Part shown: positions 22,201 through 33,770 of the stretch, one piece after another
How the letters are laid out: the number at the start of each line of letters is the position of its first letter
Numbering within the stretch: position 1 is the first letter of the stretch
NCBI GenBank assembly: GCA_965649825.1
Contig: OZ287704.1
Location: 186,001 to 250,000 of the forward strand
Source of the DNA: Penicillus capitatus
Taxonomy: Eukaryota; Chlorophyta
Reading direction: 5' to 3'
DNA length: 64,000 nt
Notes under the pieces: model-generated
What the model was told of the DNA's origin: nothing
The model's input: the letters and a program-made list of their open reading frames with translations, nothing else
Databases searched by the model: none
Program-made: the position numbers and the translations under genes

Positions 22201-25200
22201 GAGAGTTAAGGAGAACCTGCACATGGTGTTTACGGCATCGCCCGTTGGAGAGAACTTCAGAATCCGATCGCAAAGGCATGCATTTCTGAAGATCGATCGC
22301 AGGCAGTGTGGAGAGGATGGCTGACTGCTGTAGGTTTTTGGCGACGGTGACATCGACAGTGATCGATTGGTTTCAGCCATGGCCCGAAGAATCTCTGCAC
22401 AGTGTGGCACGCAAATTCTTGGCAGAGGTGGATCTGGGAGCAGACGCTGTACGAGATGCCGTCGTGGAGTTTATGCCTTACAGTTTCTCTACGGTGAATG
22501 CAGCGTCGAAGAGATTCTTCGAGACGGAAAGGCGATTCAATTACACAACGCCCAAGACGTTTCTGGAACTGATCAAGCTCTACAAGAATCTGCTGGCTCG
22601 AAAACGTCAGATCACACAGGATAACATCGACAGGTGACCAATGACCGAATCTGTGTACTGGAAAGTGACCCGCCCTTTCACGTGGCTGGTGGTTTACAGA
22701 TTGGATACTGGATTGAGAAAGCTGCACAAGACGCAGGAAGAGGTGGATGTCTTGGTCGAAGCTGCGAAGAAGATGGCAGTGGAAGTTGAGGAGAAAGTAG
22801 AAAATGCAAATGCCTTTGCCGTCAAAGTCGGCATCGAAAAAGAGAAGGTGAATGCGGAGAACGAAGCAGCACAGGTCCGTCGACACACAACCCCGCCGCC
22901 ATTCCACATCATTCTCCGCAGATCGAAGAGGAGAAATGCACGGCCATAAACAAGGAAGTGTCCGAGAAGCAAGCTTCGTGCGAGAAGGATCTAGCGGCTG
23001 CGGAGCCTCTCGTTGAACAAGCAGAGGCGGCGCTGAATACATTGAATAAAAAAGATCTGGGAGAGGCGAAGTCCCTCAAGAAACCACCTACAGGTTTCGA
23101 CGTATGACCTTACCTTATGAAGAGGGACGCTGTATGTTAGGTGTGGACGACATCACTGCCGTGGTTTTGATTCTGTTGGAAAACAATCCCAAAGACAAAT
23201 CCTGGGCTGCCGCTCAGAAGATGATGAACAACGTCGATAAGTTTTTAGATCGGCTGAAATCGTTTAAGCCGTTGGTCGACGACGGCAAAGTGCCAAAGAA
23301 GAGCATCGATGCGACACGAAGCTATCTTGAATTGCCGCACTTTAACCGTGAGATCATCTACACGAAATCTCGTGCGGCAGCAGGACTCTGCGACTGGGCC
23401 ATCAACATCGTCAAATACTATGATGTTGTCTCCGAGGTATGCCCACGCGTATTGTTGGATGGAGAGTCTTAGATCGTGGCGTTGCTCCCTCTTTAGGTCG
23501 AACCCAAGAGAAAGGACCTGGAAGAAGCGAATCTGAAGCTGCAAGAGGCAGACGAGCAGTTGAGGACGGTGAAAGAGCGTGTCGCGGAACTGAATCGACA
23601 GGTCGAGGAATTGGAAGAGCAGTTCGATGTCGCGATTCGAGATAAGGAAGGCGCCATTCAAGAGAGCGAAAAATGTCAAGCAAAACTCGATCTGGCCAAC
23701 CGCCTCATCAATGCCCTAGCATCCGAAGGTCTCCATCTAGCATCCATCGCGCTCGTACCGAACATTCTTAATCGCAGGAGAGAGATGGGCGCAAACGGTG
23801 GAGCAGCTGAGACTCGACTACGAAGTGCTCACAGGGGACATGTTACTCGCATCTGCCTTCGTCAGCTATGCCGGTCCCTTCACAAACAGATTCAGAAAAG
23901 AGCTGATCGCAGAATGGGCGAAATTCTCTGTCGATCGATCCATTCCGATGACGGAAGGACTGATGGATCCACTCAAGGTCCATGAGCAGCCCCGCCTTTG
24001 CTGTCTTGGCGCGAGCGAATCTGTTTGTCAGGTACTGGTCGATGATGCGCTTGTTGCTGGCTGGGTAAGAGAAGGCCTGCCGTCGGATCCGACTTCGATC
24101 CAAAACGGAACAATCTTGACCAATTCAGAAAGATGGCCTCTGATGCTCGACCCTCAACTGCAAGGCATCGATCTGTCCAGCACCAGCCTTCCCCTCTGTT
24201 CACGTGTCTCCTACAGGGATCACTTGGATCAAGGAGAGGGAGAGCAAGAACAAACTGCAGGTCGTGCGCATGGGCGCTGATAACACGGTCACCGTGATCG
24301 AACGCGCGATCGAAGCGGGGAACTCCGTTCTGATCGAAAACATGGGCGAAACCATCGATGCCGTTCTCAATCCGGTCATCACGAGATCCACATACAAGAA
24401 AGGACGCAATCTCTTTGTCAAACTCGGCGACAAAGATGTCGAATACAACAAGAATTTCAAACTCTTCCTCCATACAAAGCTCTCGAATCCGCACTATCCT
24501 CCCGAAGTGCAGGCCGAGACGACACTGATCAACTTTACCGTTACCGAACAGGTGCGATGACGCTCGACGCAATCGCTCTCGATCCGATGCGCGATCGATC
24601 GCTGCCGATTAGGGACTGGAAGATCAGCTGCTCGCCTTGGTCGTTAATAAGGAGCGGCCCGATTTGGAACAGACGAAGACGCAGCTCATCATCCAGAACA
24701 ACGAATTCACGATCAAGCTCAAACAGTTGGAGGACGACCTGCTCTACAAGCTCTCTGCAGCCGAAGGGGATCTGACAGAAGACGTCGCCCTCATCGAGAG
24801 CCTCGAAGAATCCAAACGCGTCGCCGAGGAGATCACGGAGAAAGTGGCAGAGGCGAAAGAAACGGAGACACTTCTCAATGAAAACCGCAACTGCTATCGG
24901 CACGTCGCCTCGCGTGGGGCAATGCTCTTCTTCCTCCTCAACTCGCTCAACAAGATCCACGCTTTCTATCAGTTCTCCCTCAACAGTTTCGTCACGGTCT
25001 TCTCCAGAGGCATCGATCAGACCCCGGGCGGAAAGAAGAAGAGCAAAGAAGCCGATCCCAACGCGCTGCAGAAACTCCAGCGACGCGCGACGGGAACACC
25101 CGATGACTTCCAACAGGTGATGCAAATGGCACGCCGCAGCAGTATGGGAACACAACACATGTCGCGACGGGGATCGTCTGCAACGGGAAAACGCGTATCG

Positions 25201-27756
25201 AACGATCTTCAACGCATCTCTTCGGGGGGAACGTTGCCGCCGATCGATCCGTCGGATGACGAAGGGGACCTGCCTGTGCCCAACCTCGAAAAGCGATTGG
25301 AAGACCTGCTGGCGACGTGCACGTACACAGTCTTCAATTTCACGCGTCGTGGTCTGTTTGACAAGGACAAGCTGATTTTCTTGTCTCTTCTGACGTTCAA
25401 TATCCTCCTGCGCAGCGGCGAGATCGATGCGGAGACGTACATGGCACTCTGTAGTGGTGGGCGTTCCGTCGCTCCGCCGCCGGTTACGGATGATCTCAGT
25501 CGTTGGATGACAGAATCGCAGTGGTCGGCACTCGATGCCCTCACAAGCGTCAAAGGATTCGGCGCATTGGCCAAAGAAATGGAAAAGGCGTCGGATAACT
25601 GGTATGCCTGGAACTCCATCGAAAAGGCCGAAAACGCCAAAATACCTGGAGACTGGTCCAAGCTCTCCGATTTTAAGCAACTCCTGATCATCCGAGCCCT
25701 TCGCCCCGATCGCATCACGAGCGCTCTGTTAAAATTCTGTGAGTCGAAGATGGGAGCGAAGTACGTCAATGAAGACGCTTTCGATGCAGCATCCATGATG
25801 AAGGAGACCACGGCGAGCTCACCCGTCTTCTTCATTCTCTTCCCAGGTTACTCCCCATCGAAAGAGATCGAACAACATGCCAACCACGTAAAACCAATGC
25901 GCTCTCCCTGCGCTTTCCCCTGAACAGCATCGCCGGTGTGATTCTAGGTTGGGTGGACAGTCGAGAACGGCAAGTTGACGTTAATTTCGATGGGCCAGGG
26001 TCAGGAGGGTCCAGCAGAAGCGACCCTTGAGAAGTATATGAAGAGTGGTGGATGGGTCTTTCTCGATAACGTACATCTCATGCAAGGCTGGATTCCTCGT
26101 CTCGAACGGCAGCTCGAAAAGGCAGCTGAGAAAGCGCATCCCGATTTCCGCTGCTTCTTTTCGGCCGAGCCCATCAACGGAGCCCCTCAGGCGAAGATCA
26201 TACCCGAATCGATCCTGCAGACCAGCATCAAGATCAGTAACGAACCGCCGAGCGATATGAAGTCCAACATGCGTCGCGCCTTTGCCGCTTTCAGTCAGGA
26301 GCAGATGGATCGACCATCGTCGCTGATGAAGCAGACCGCATTTAAGTCCATTCTCTTCGGCCTCTGCTTCTACCATTCCCTTCTTCTCGGCCGCAAGAAA
26401 TTTGGCGTCGGCATCGGCATCGGCAGTGGATCGGGACTTGGATTCTGTCGAGGGTATTCGTTCAACATGGGCGATCTTACGACGTGTGGCGACGTTCTGC
26501 ACAATTACCTCGAAGCCTATTCCTTTATTCCGTGGGATGATTTGCGGTATATGTTTGGTGAGGTGTTCTACGGTGGCCATATTACGGACGCCATGGATCG
26601 CCGATGCTGTATGACGTATCTGGAGGTCCTGATCCGACAAGAGATTCTTCCGATCGGCAGTTTGGACGATCCTGCTACCTGGCAGCCGCCGACGCTCGAT
26701 CTGGCACCGAATTTCAAGGCCCCATCGCCGACGAACTATCCATTCTTGAAGGAATACATCGAGTCGGCACTGCCTCCGGAATCTCCCGTTGTTTACGGAC
26801 TGCATCCCAATGCCGAATTGGCATTGCTGACGGCCGAGGGCGAAACGCTCTTTCGAACAGTCGTGGACGTCTCGGGTGGCGGCGGCGGAACTGGATCAGG
26901 TGGATCAGGGGATGTCCAAGAAGGCATCCGCAGCCAACTGGCATCTTTCATGGAATCTTTACCGCCGCCTCTTAACCTCATCGAAATCGAAGCCTCTATA
27001 CAAGAGACGACGCCATTCGTCGTCGTGGCTCTTCAGGAAGCTACACGTATGAACGCTCTCCTGGCCGAGATGAAGCGATCGATGGAGGAGCTGCAGCTCG
27101 GTCTGGATGGTGCCCTCAATATGAACGACAAAATGGAGGCACTGGCAAAGGGCATCGAATTTAATACCGTCCCGTTGCTCTGGATGTCGCAGATGTCGAC
27201 AAGGATCCAAGAGGTCTTCTCCCTCTCGGCATGGTATCAGGACGTTATCAAGAGATACCAGCAGCTAGAAAAGTGGACATCGAATGGCGTGCAAGTCCCC
27301 GTCAGCGTCTGGTTGCCAGGACTCTTCAATCCAAAGGCTTTCTTGACGGCCGTTATGCAAACGTATGCACGTTCTAATCAGCTTCCCCTCGATCGAATGA
27401 CGTTTATGACCGATGTCACGGGCAAGACGGAGGAGCAGTTGACGGAGCCGCCTGCGTTGGGTGTTTATGTTCATGGACTGGTGCTGGAGGGTGCTCGATG
27501 GGATCGGGAAGAGGCATGCCTCAAAGAGAGTCTCCCGAACGAGCTGCATCCCTCACTCCCGGTCATCCGTGTCCGTCCCGTCACCCGAGAAGAGTTCAGT
27601 CTCGACGGTTACTACGCCTGTCCTGTCTACACCAACATGCAACGCGCAAATGTCTACTCGCCGATCGTCTCGACGTTCACTCTCAAGACAAACGACCCGC
27701 CACACAAGTGGACATTAGCTTCCGTAGCGATTCTCCTTCAGGACGAACTCGCCTAG
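13246..27756 (+). CDS. ODA11: Outer-arm dynein alpha heavy chain with Kelch, IPT and filamin domains
   Basis: Flagellar outer-arm motor subunit, about 4,500 residues. The N-terminus matches the Chlamydomonas alpha chain plan: Kelch motifs (13349-14500 and 15660-16130), IPT/TIG near 14490-14850, a filamin repeat near 14960-15215, then the dynein tail. Motor: AAA1 P-loop GPAGTGKTETTKDL near 18850, AAA2 P-loop GPTGCGRTE near 19760 (Arg where Lys is usual), AAA3 GGAGVGKTQL near 20810, AAA4 GVGGSGKQS near 21850; linker, stalk coiled coils (22710-23700) with the microtubule-binding segment between, then AAA5-AAA6 to TAG at 27756. A Ser/Arg-rich insert (25030-25290) and a Gly-rich loop near 26880 are lineage-like extras. 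About 23 short introns are inferred, two of them GC-AG (22276-22333, 24165-24216). The first coding exon appears to be the ATG alone (13246-13248), spliced to 13349. The large size and motif order make the call secure. Confidence 0.95.
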
Positions 27757-27908
27757 AAAGAGTGACTTGCCTGCTTAATGTGTAACATGATTAGGACGCT
27801 CAAAACTGTACGACACATTCGCGAGCATCTCATGAAAGAGATGTGATGTATCGACGTGCTCTGGCTACGGTTCGACACGTCGATGCGCTTTTCGTTGTGT
27901 TCCGCGAA

Positions 27909-30795
27909 ATGGGCTGCCACGATCTCTGGAAGTGTTTGGCGACCGCTGGCCTGATTGAGTCATTAAAGGGCGGGACACGTGGTGACTATGAACGTATCCT
28001 CAAAGAACTGCGAGGCAAAATTGTCGCCGTCGACTGTTCCGTATGGCTCTTCGAAGTCAAATCCGTCGCGCAGCTTCGCAAGAGCTTCGCGTCGGAAACG
28101 GCGGCTTTCGTCAAAGTGATCTTCGAAAAGGCAACAGACTCTCTGTACGATCTCCTCATCCTTCGCGCCATTTCGGATGTTCAGATCTCGAACATGTTGC
28201 GCTTGGGATGCACACCTGTGCTTGTGTTCGAAGGCGAAGTAGACAAATCGAAATACGAGTTGATGGAACGCAGGTCGATTGGCGAATTTCACGCCTCAAA
28301 GAGTGACATGGCTGGTGCGTCTCTTAGATACCAGCGGGCTTATACCAGCAAAGGACATCGCAATCGATTCAGTGAACTTCAGAAATTTGTTAAGGCGATG
28401 GTAAGGCCGGTCATACAATACGTCACATCATGCGGAATCTCCGTGAAGGGTGTTGTGACGGTGAATGCCCCTGGAGAGGGAGAGGCGATGTGTGCCGCAC
28501 TCGATGCATTAGGTCCATCTGATCTTGCACGATGCAGGTATCTCACTCACTGACTCTCAGGATTGGTGGACGGATGTGTGACACGCGATGCCGATGCCTT
28601 TGCCTTTGGATCACAGACGGTGTACAAGACCTTCAGCGTTTCGGTCAGGCTATTTCTCATAGTGATGTGACTGCTCATGATTCGTGCACGACAGGCGACG
28701 ACAATGCGAAACAACGAACTGGAGATCTGTCGTCTGTCGGCAGCCCATCAGTTATTCGGCATCCATTCCGGAGGGACATTGGCGATGCGATTGCTGCTGC
28801 TCCTGAGCGGCGGAGATTACAATCTAGGCGGTACAAAGAATGTCGGATCTGTGAAGGGACTAGCAACCGTCCAATCACTTCTCAAAGACAAACTCGTTCT
28901 CCCCCTCGCCATCTTCGCCATGAAGTCCGATGCGTGTGGCAGGATGATCTGGACTTGATCGATGACTTCTGGGCATCGCTCTTTCGCACAGAGACGCCAG
29001 TCAAAGCACCTTCCCATCGCGTTTGCACTGGCTGCCGAACCTGTGGTGCCTCCTGTCTTGAGACGGTACCAATGAAGGAACATGATATGGCGTGTCAGGA
29101 TGTCCACTGAAAGGAAAGAAGAGAATTGACAGACATGGGCCAGCTGGATGTGAAGGATGTGGCACACACGCCATCGAAAAGGGCGGAAATGGCCAAGGCG
29201 GTTGCATCGTCATGGACGAGGGAGAGACCTGTCGCTGTCCGTTCTGCACGTGGAGGAGCGGAGACGAAGGAAAACGTGAAGTGATGCACAAGGTCTGCCG
29301 TTCTCCGTATGAAATTCCCTCTAGCATCCCTGCTCAGGTCTTCAGCTGTGCCCGACGCCAGAGTATCCAGCATACCACGCTCGACAACGCACTGAAGACA
29401 TACGAGCGACAAAAGGACCAGGCATTTGATACAGCACGTTTCTTCTCACACAAGTGTCACTCTTTTCGACGTCACATCACACTACCAGGAGGGCGGGATG
29501 TGCAGATCGGAGTTGACGTGGCAGCATCGTCCCAATGTGGATGTATTGGCAGAGTTGCTGAAGAAGTATCTGGACTGGGATGCCGAGAAAGTACGTGCCA
29601 AGCTCATGCCGCTGTTACTGGACTGGGATGCATCGCATCGAAATCATCCAGATAATGGTGACGTCACATCTTTCCTGTCAAGATCTGTCGGTCTTACGAA
29701 AATCGTGTTGGCAGAGTTCGAGGTGTGTGAAGTGGTGAGTTTGGGGACGAAGGGTCGACAGTTAGGTAACCAGACATCCCAGATCACGGTGCGATTCCGG
29801 AGAAAGGCCGATGTCCAGATCGACACCAGAGACGTCGACATTCAGTATCTGGAGGAAAAGATGGACGGAGGGAAATGGAATCTACGCAAGCCATTGATCG
29901 ACAGCTTCTACCCAGATCTCATCCGCGAATTCAAAAAGAGGAAGGGAAAGAAGAACGACGCCAGCATGCCGTCCCGCAAGATCACAGATTTCTTCAAAGA
30001 AAAGAACAAAACGCGTGCCTTCCCGGCAGATGCTCCAGCAGAATCTGATCCTGTACGCCCTCTTTCTTCGTCTCCTTACACAATTTGGGCGTGCAGGAGG
30101 TCGATAAGGGTGAAGCTTTGGCAGAGTCGCCGCCTTGCAAAATTCCGAAGCTGTCGATTTGGCCAGAGGCTTGTGAAAAGAGGACAGATATGCCGCCGCG
30201 ACTTGAGCGGACAGGCGTGGTCGATTATCCCACCACCAGGACGACCCCTGCCAAAAAGCCGTTCAGTGTCAACCGCATCCTCCGAAAGCGCTTGAACGAT
30301 GTGCACGAAGACACACGCCAGTATCGCTCTCCAGTCAAGAAAACCAGAGAGAGATTCGAGGACCAGAAAAACAACAAGGGTCCCATTTCCCCCAAAAAGC
30401 GCTCGGTCGTTATGCACAAAGACATCCGTCAGTATTGCTCTCCAGTCAAGCAAGCCAAAGAGACGTTCGAGGAGAAGAGCAACGACCGTGGTCCCATTTC
30501 CCTGATCTCAAGTTTGGGATCTGTTCCCCGACGACTGACAACGCTCTCCATCGACAGTCCTGTCGAGAGACCCCATCCACCGTGGCATGTGCCTGTCCAT
30601 GACGACGTCACGCAGACCTGCCGTCCCGACAACGACGTTGCTGTGAGCATTGGGTCGACGCCTTTGTTGCCAGTCATCCCTTCGCTCACAATTGAAGAGG
30701 AGGTGGTCGATTTGCTGACGCCACGGACCCACAATGACGTGACAGTCGAGGATGCTGTCATCGATCTCCTATCCGAACCTTCTCCGCGGCCGTGA
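27909..30795 (+). CDS. GEN1: GEN1/SEND1-type Holliday-junction resolvase (XPG/Rad2 family)
   Basis: Structure-specific nuclease of the nucleus that cuts branched DNA such as Holliday junctions. The start at 27909 gives MGCHDLWKCLA, the family's N-terminal block, then KIVAVDCSVWLFE with the metal-binding Asp. LVFEGEVDK, APGEGEAMCAAL and TRDADAFAFGS carry further active-site acids. The intron 28513-28560 joins DALG to LVDGCV. LLLLLSGGDYNLGG near 28800 matches the helix-two-turn-helix entry. A cysteine cluster follows (CTGCRTCG near 29030, GCEGCG near 29150, CRCPFC near 29230) as in plant SEND1/GEN1 proteins. SRKITDFFKEK near 29980 resembles a PCNA-interacting box without its usual Gln. The tail contains two tandem copies of a unit of about 40 residues around QYRSPVKK and QYCSPVKQ (30300-30510). 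The exact splicing between 28880 and 29500 is not fully resolved. The gene starts 152 bp after the dynein stop. Confidence 0.85.
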
Positions 30796-31041
30796 GTTCC
30801 GACCGCATCTCATCGAGAACTCAATGACAACAAGCGACGACGGTTCATGAAAGAGACAAATTTTGAAGCCATACACCAGCCGCTGTCACTTGTTTGTTCT
30901 GTCTCCTCGAACGCTACTCCATTGTACACTGTACATTGACTTTCTCTTTGACCCGCCTCGCCTCCAAAACGCATTTCGTGTTCTTGAACACTCTTTTCGC
31001 GACGTCCTTTTCGTGTTGGGCATCTTGTCCAAGCCGTCGAT

Positions 31042-31444
31042 ATGGCAACGCCGAATTCCTGGTCAACCGATATCCTTGGCTGCTGTGACGACTGCAATAT
31101 CTGCTGCTATGGCATCGTGGCACTGCCTTGTCTCTACGGAGAAAACTTTTCCAAAGTGCAAAGCCTAGCCGTTTATATCACGTGGTGTTTGAGCAACGGA
31201 TGTGTAGTTGCATGGAGGTGGCTGTCCAGGACCGTGCATGCTCTATACTATCTGCAATCCTATTGCCGCCTGCTGTATGGCTGGGACCTTTCGGGGAGAC
31301 TTGAGAGCGAAGTATAATCTGCCAGAAGACAACTGCTCAGATTGTTGTGTGCACTGTTTCTGTGGTCCTTGCGCTGTTTGCCAAGAGGCACGGGAGCTAA
31401 GGTATCGAATGAAAGGCATTGCACCTCCACATCGCGTCGTTTAA
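31042..31444 (+). CDS. PLAC8-family cysteine-rich protein
   Basis: Two exons joined by a 53-nt GT-AG intron beginning after ENFSK (about 31159-31211). The protein of about 115 residues starts MATPNSWSTDILGCCDDCNI and contains the PLAC8 signature cysteine patches (CCYGIVALPCLYG, GGGCPGPCMLYT, NCSDCCVHCFCGPCAVCQEAREL). Members in plants and algae are small membrane-associated proteins linked to organ size, cadmium or calcium transport; the specific role here is unknown. The start at 31042 is the only upstream Met in frame and places the first Cys cluster as usual. Length is normal for the single-domain members. Confidence 0.9.
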
Positions 31445-32721
31445 CTCGAGAGGTGAGTGGGTCCACGATTCGTGGAGCGTATCGAAATCGTGTTCTGCGT
31501 TTGCAGATCGGTCAATCGCCTAGCAAAGGAACCAGAAACGTGGACCGTGAGTTTGTCATATTCTCTGAGTGAGAATAATGGACGTGCTGTGTGGTGTGAA
31601 AGACTTGCTTTTCGCATGCACACGATTTAATAGAAAATGCTCATGAAATCGTCTAATGATACGTCTTAGCACTGACTGCCTTTTGCTTGTATTGAAACGG
31701 TTGTTTATGAATTGACTGTTCTGCTGCTACTCCTGCGAAAGTGCGTTGACGATTCCTTTACCAGTAAGTACAGGCAATCCGGTGCCGATCGAGCCTTATC
31801 GCCGATATCGATTTCTGTCGTCGCCATCAAATGCCTCGTCCTGTCGACGAATTCCTTCGATTTGCGATCGGTTCATGCCAATGGGCGAAGATCGACGGAT
31901 TCTTTTGGAGACACGTCAGAATTCTGTATCCGGAAGACGATCGATGACGCTGCTTACGTCATCGTGCGATCTTTTCGATCTGCGATGTCCATCGTCGTCA
32001 TCGTCTTCAGATGCCATCTCGATGGCCTGCTTTTTGTGTTTTTCACTCTCCTTCATGATCGTTCTCGCGGATGTGCCCATCGATACGATCGGAGAGACAA
32101 GAGAAATGCGATGATCGATGTCTCGCGTCGCGATGATCGCTTCTATCCAAACAAAACACATCCTAAGCAGTTCTTTGTGCCTCATCGACGACATCGCCTT
32201 CTCCTCTCGCACCCCAAACCCTTCTGCCGTTCAAAAAAGCTGAAGACGTACTCAGCACTGAGGTTTGTCGATGCATTCGCGACATCGTTTGGAGACCCGA
32301 TGGATATATGTGGTATGGTCTATCGCTGCACTCTTTTCCTTCACGTTCCTTTCCTGTGACGTCTCCGTGGCGCGTGTGACAGTAGAAACCCAGTGGGAAT
32401 TCAAATCGAGGTCGTGAATGAACAGCTAGCGTCCCAAAGACGGCGCGCCGTCGAATCATCATCCCCGCGTTCCCGTCTAACGCATAGTGACGACATCATT
32501 CCCGCGTCTGCTCAATGCGATCTGCGACAGGATCGAATAGCTCAACAACGATGAAGCCTCCTTTCGCACTGTGACCACGTTTCTTAGAAACACAATCTGT
32601 TTGCGGCTTACACAAGAGATAAAGAATCTTAGAACATCTGTTCGGTCGGATACAAGCACGTTCCGTCATTCACACATGCATTTGACAAAACAACAGCAAG
32701 ACACAACAATCCGACTCTTCT
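31445..32721. other. Interval between the PLAC8 gene and the plastid protein gene
   Basis: About 1.3 kb. Overlapping open frames occur on both strands between 31710 and 32460; only the acidic minus-strand frame at 31916-32212 has protein-like composition and is listed separately. The rest shows no recognised gene, RNA or repeat. Confidence 0.45.
31916..32212 (-). CDS. Hypothetical charged protein, possibly spliced
   Basis: A 98-codon frame ending in a lysine-rich helix-like part (ESEKHKKQAIEMASEDDDDD) and an acidic run followed by basic residues (GHRRSKRSHDD). A good GT-AG intron (starting GTAAGC right after HDD, to about 31894) would extend it by some 25 residues. Regular charge pattern argues for real coding, but I recognise no family. 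It may be one exon of a longer gene whose upstream exon lies near 32212-32460. Confidence 0.35.
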   Translation of the reverse strand: MREEKAMSSMRHKELLRMCFVWIEAIIATRDIDHRISLVSPIVSMGTSARTIMKESEKHKKQAIEMASEDDDDDGHRRSKRSHDDVSSVIDRLPDTEF

Positions 32722-33381
32722 TCACAGATCATCGAAATCGTCCCGATCGTCGTCTCTGTTCTGAAATCCCCGGACGGCGTTAAAAATGGCATTGAATACG
32801 AAGATGGCGATAAAGATGTTGAAGATGCCACCAAAGCCGATGGGAAAAAAGAAGGACGGCATCAGACCGTAACCACCCATACCATATCCATAACCTCCAA
32901 CCAAAGGAGGGGCAATTCCTGGCGAGCCATAGTAGTTGTATTGTCGATAGCTACAACACACAGCGATCGATGCGTGATGTCTGAAAAGACGTTTGATAAA
33001 GAGGATGGACCTTCTATTGCCGCCGCCTCCTCCTCCTCGCGGCATCGACGGTGCCCTCGAGCGAAAAGAAGATCCGCCCATTCGCCCACCACTTCTGGCA
33101 GCGAATGCCTCATCTGGGATCACGGCACCTGAGATCAAGGCACAGACGACCAGCGCTGCGGTCGGTCCAGCCAGTTTCTGCATCAACGACGGCTTGTCCG
33201 TCTCCTCATCTGAAGGACCGGATGTGCGAGAAGAGGCCACCACGTGGTAGCCACCGCGACGAAGCTCGACGGGACATGGCGACCGCCGATTACAAGGACG
33301 AGGGTAGGGCAGACGTGCACCGAGCCCACGAGTGTTGACAAGCAGCGGTGTTGGCAACAACGTCGTCGAACAGTGAGCCAT
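32722..33381 (-). CDS. Plastid-targeted DUF1517 (FLAP1-like) membrane protein
   Basis: The N-terminus is rich in Ser, Thr, Arg and Pro with no acidic residues for about 50 positions, as in a plastid transit peptide. A hydrophobic helix (AGPTAALVVCALISGAVIP) then leads into DEAFAARSGGRMGGSSFRSR, the diagnostic DUF1517 block of cyanobacteria and chloroplasts, followed by glycine-rich and Tyr-rich segments and a second hydrophobic stretch (GFGGIFNIFIAIFVFNAIFN), ending acidic (DDDRDDFDDL). An intron of about 60 nt (after GGGGNR, near 32955-33014) is stop-free and a multiple of three but breaks the family pattern, so it is probably removed. DUF1517 includes plant FLAP1, which acts in acclimation of photosynthesis to light. 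Inference: the host is photosynthetic or at least retains a plastid. Confidence 0.82.
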   Translation of the reverse strand: MAHCSTTLLPTPLLVNTRGLGARLPYPRPCNRRSPCPVELRRGGYHVVASSRTSGPSDEETDKPSLMQKLAGPTAALVVCALISGAVIPDEAFAARSGGRMGGSSFRSRAPSMPRGGGGGGNRRSILFIKRLFRHHASIAVCCSYRQYNYYGSPGIAPPLVGGYGYGMGGYGLMPSFFFPIGFGGIFNIFIAIFVFNAIFNAVRGFQNRDDDRDDFDDL

Positions 33382-33541
33382 GGCGCAAAGAATCTCAGCC
33401 AGTCGATGATGACTCAGATGTGCGTCATTGCGTTCGTTGCTCGACTAGACAAGGACACGTCCGCGCGAACGAACGCACACGCCTGAACGATGACGGGTTG
33501 GTGTATTTGAACCCTTCGCTTCGACGGTTTTCTCGTACGAT

Positions 33542-33548
33542 ATAAAGA
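33542..33548 (+). promoter_or_regulatory. Possible TATA-like element
   Basis: TATAAAG lies about 230 bp upstream of the kinase start at 33771, in the 390-bp gap between divergent genes. It is the only such element in the gap, but many protist promoters lack TATA boxes, so this is weak. Confidence 0.25.
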
Positions 33549-33770
33549 GAGCGCCTTGGCTTTCTTTAATACCTTCGTCTTTACTGTTCAGTCGTCCCCC
33601 TTGGTCGAAGAGCGTCAAACAGGCGCCTCGTCAAACATCTACTACACATTCCGTCAGCGAAGGCGACTTCGTTATCTGACGAAACCGCCGTCGGAGCTTT
33701 GAACACATAACCATCCGCCTCAGACTGAGTACGTGTTTGTTCCATTGGTTATACGACTGACCTTCGAGGC

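Noticed and set aside
31712-32359. A 215-codon plus-strand open frame
   Set aside because: Composition looks like a shadow of the acidic minus-strand frame at 31916-32212 (runs of Ser/Val/Phe opposite Asp/Lys); no known family.
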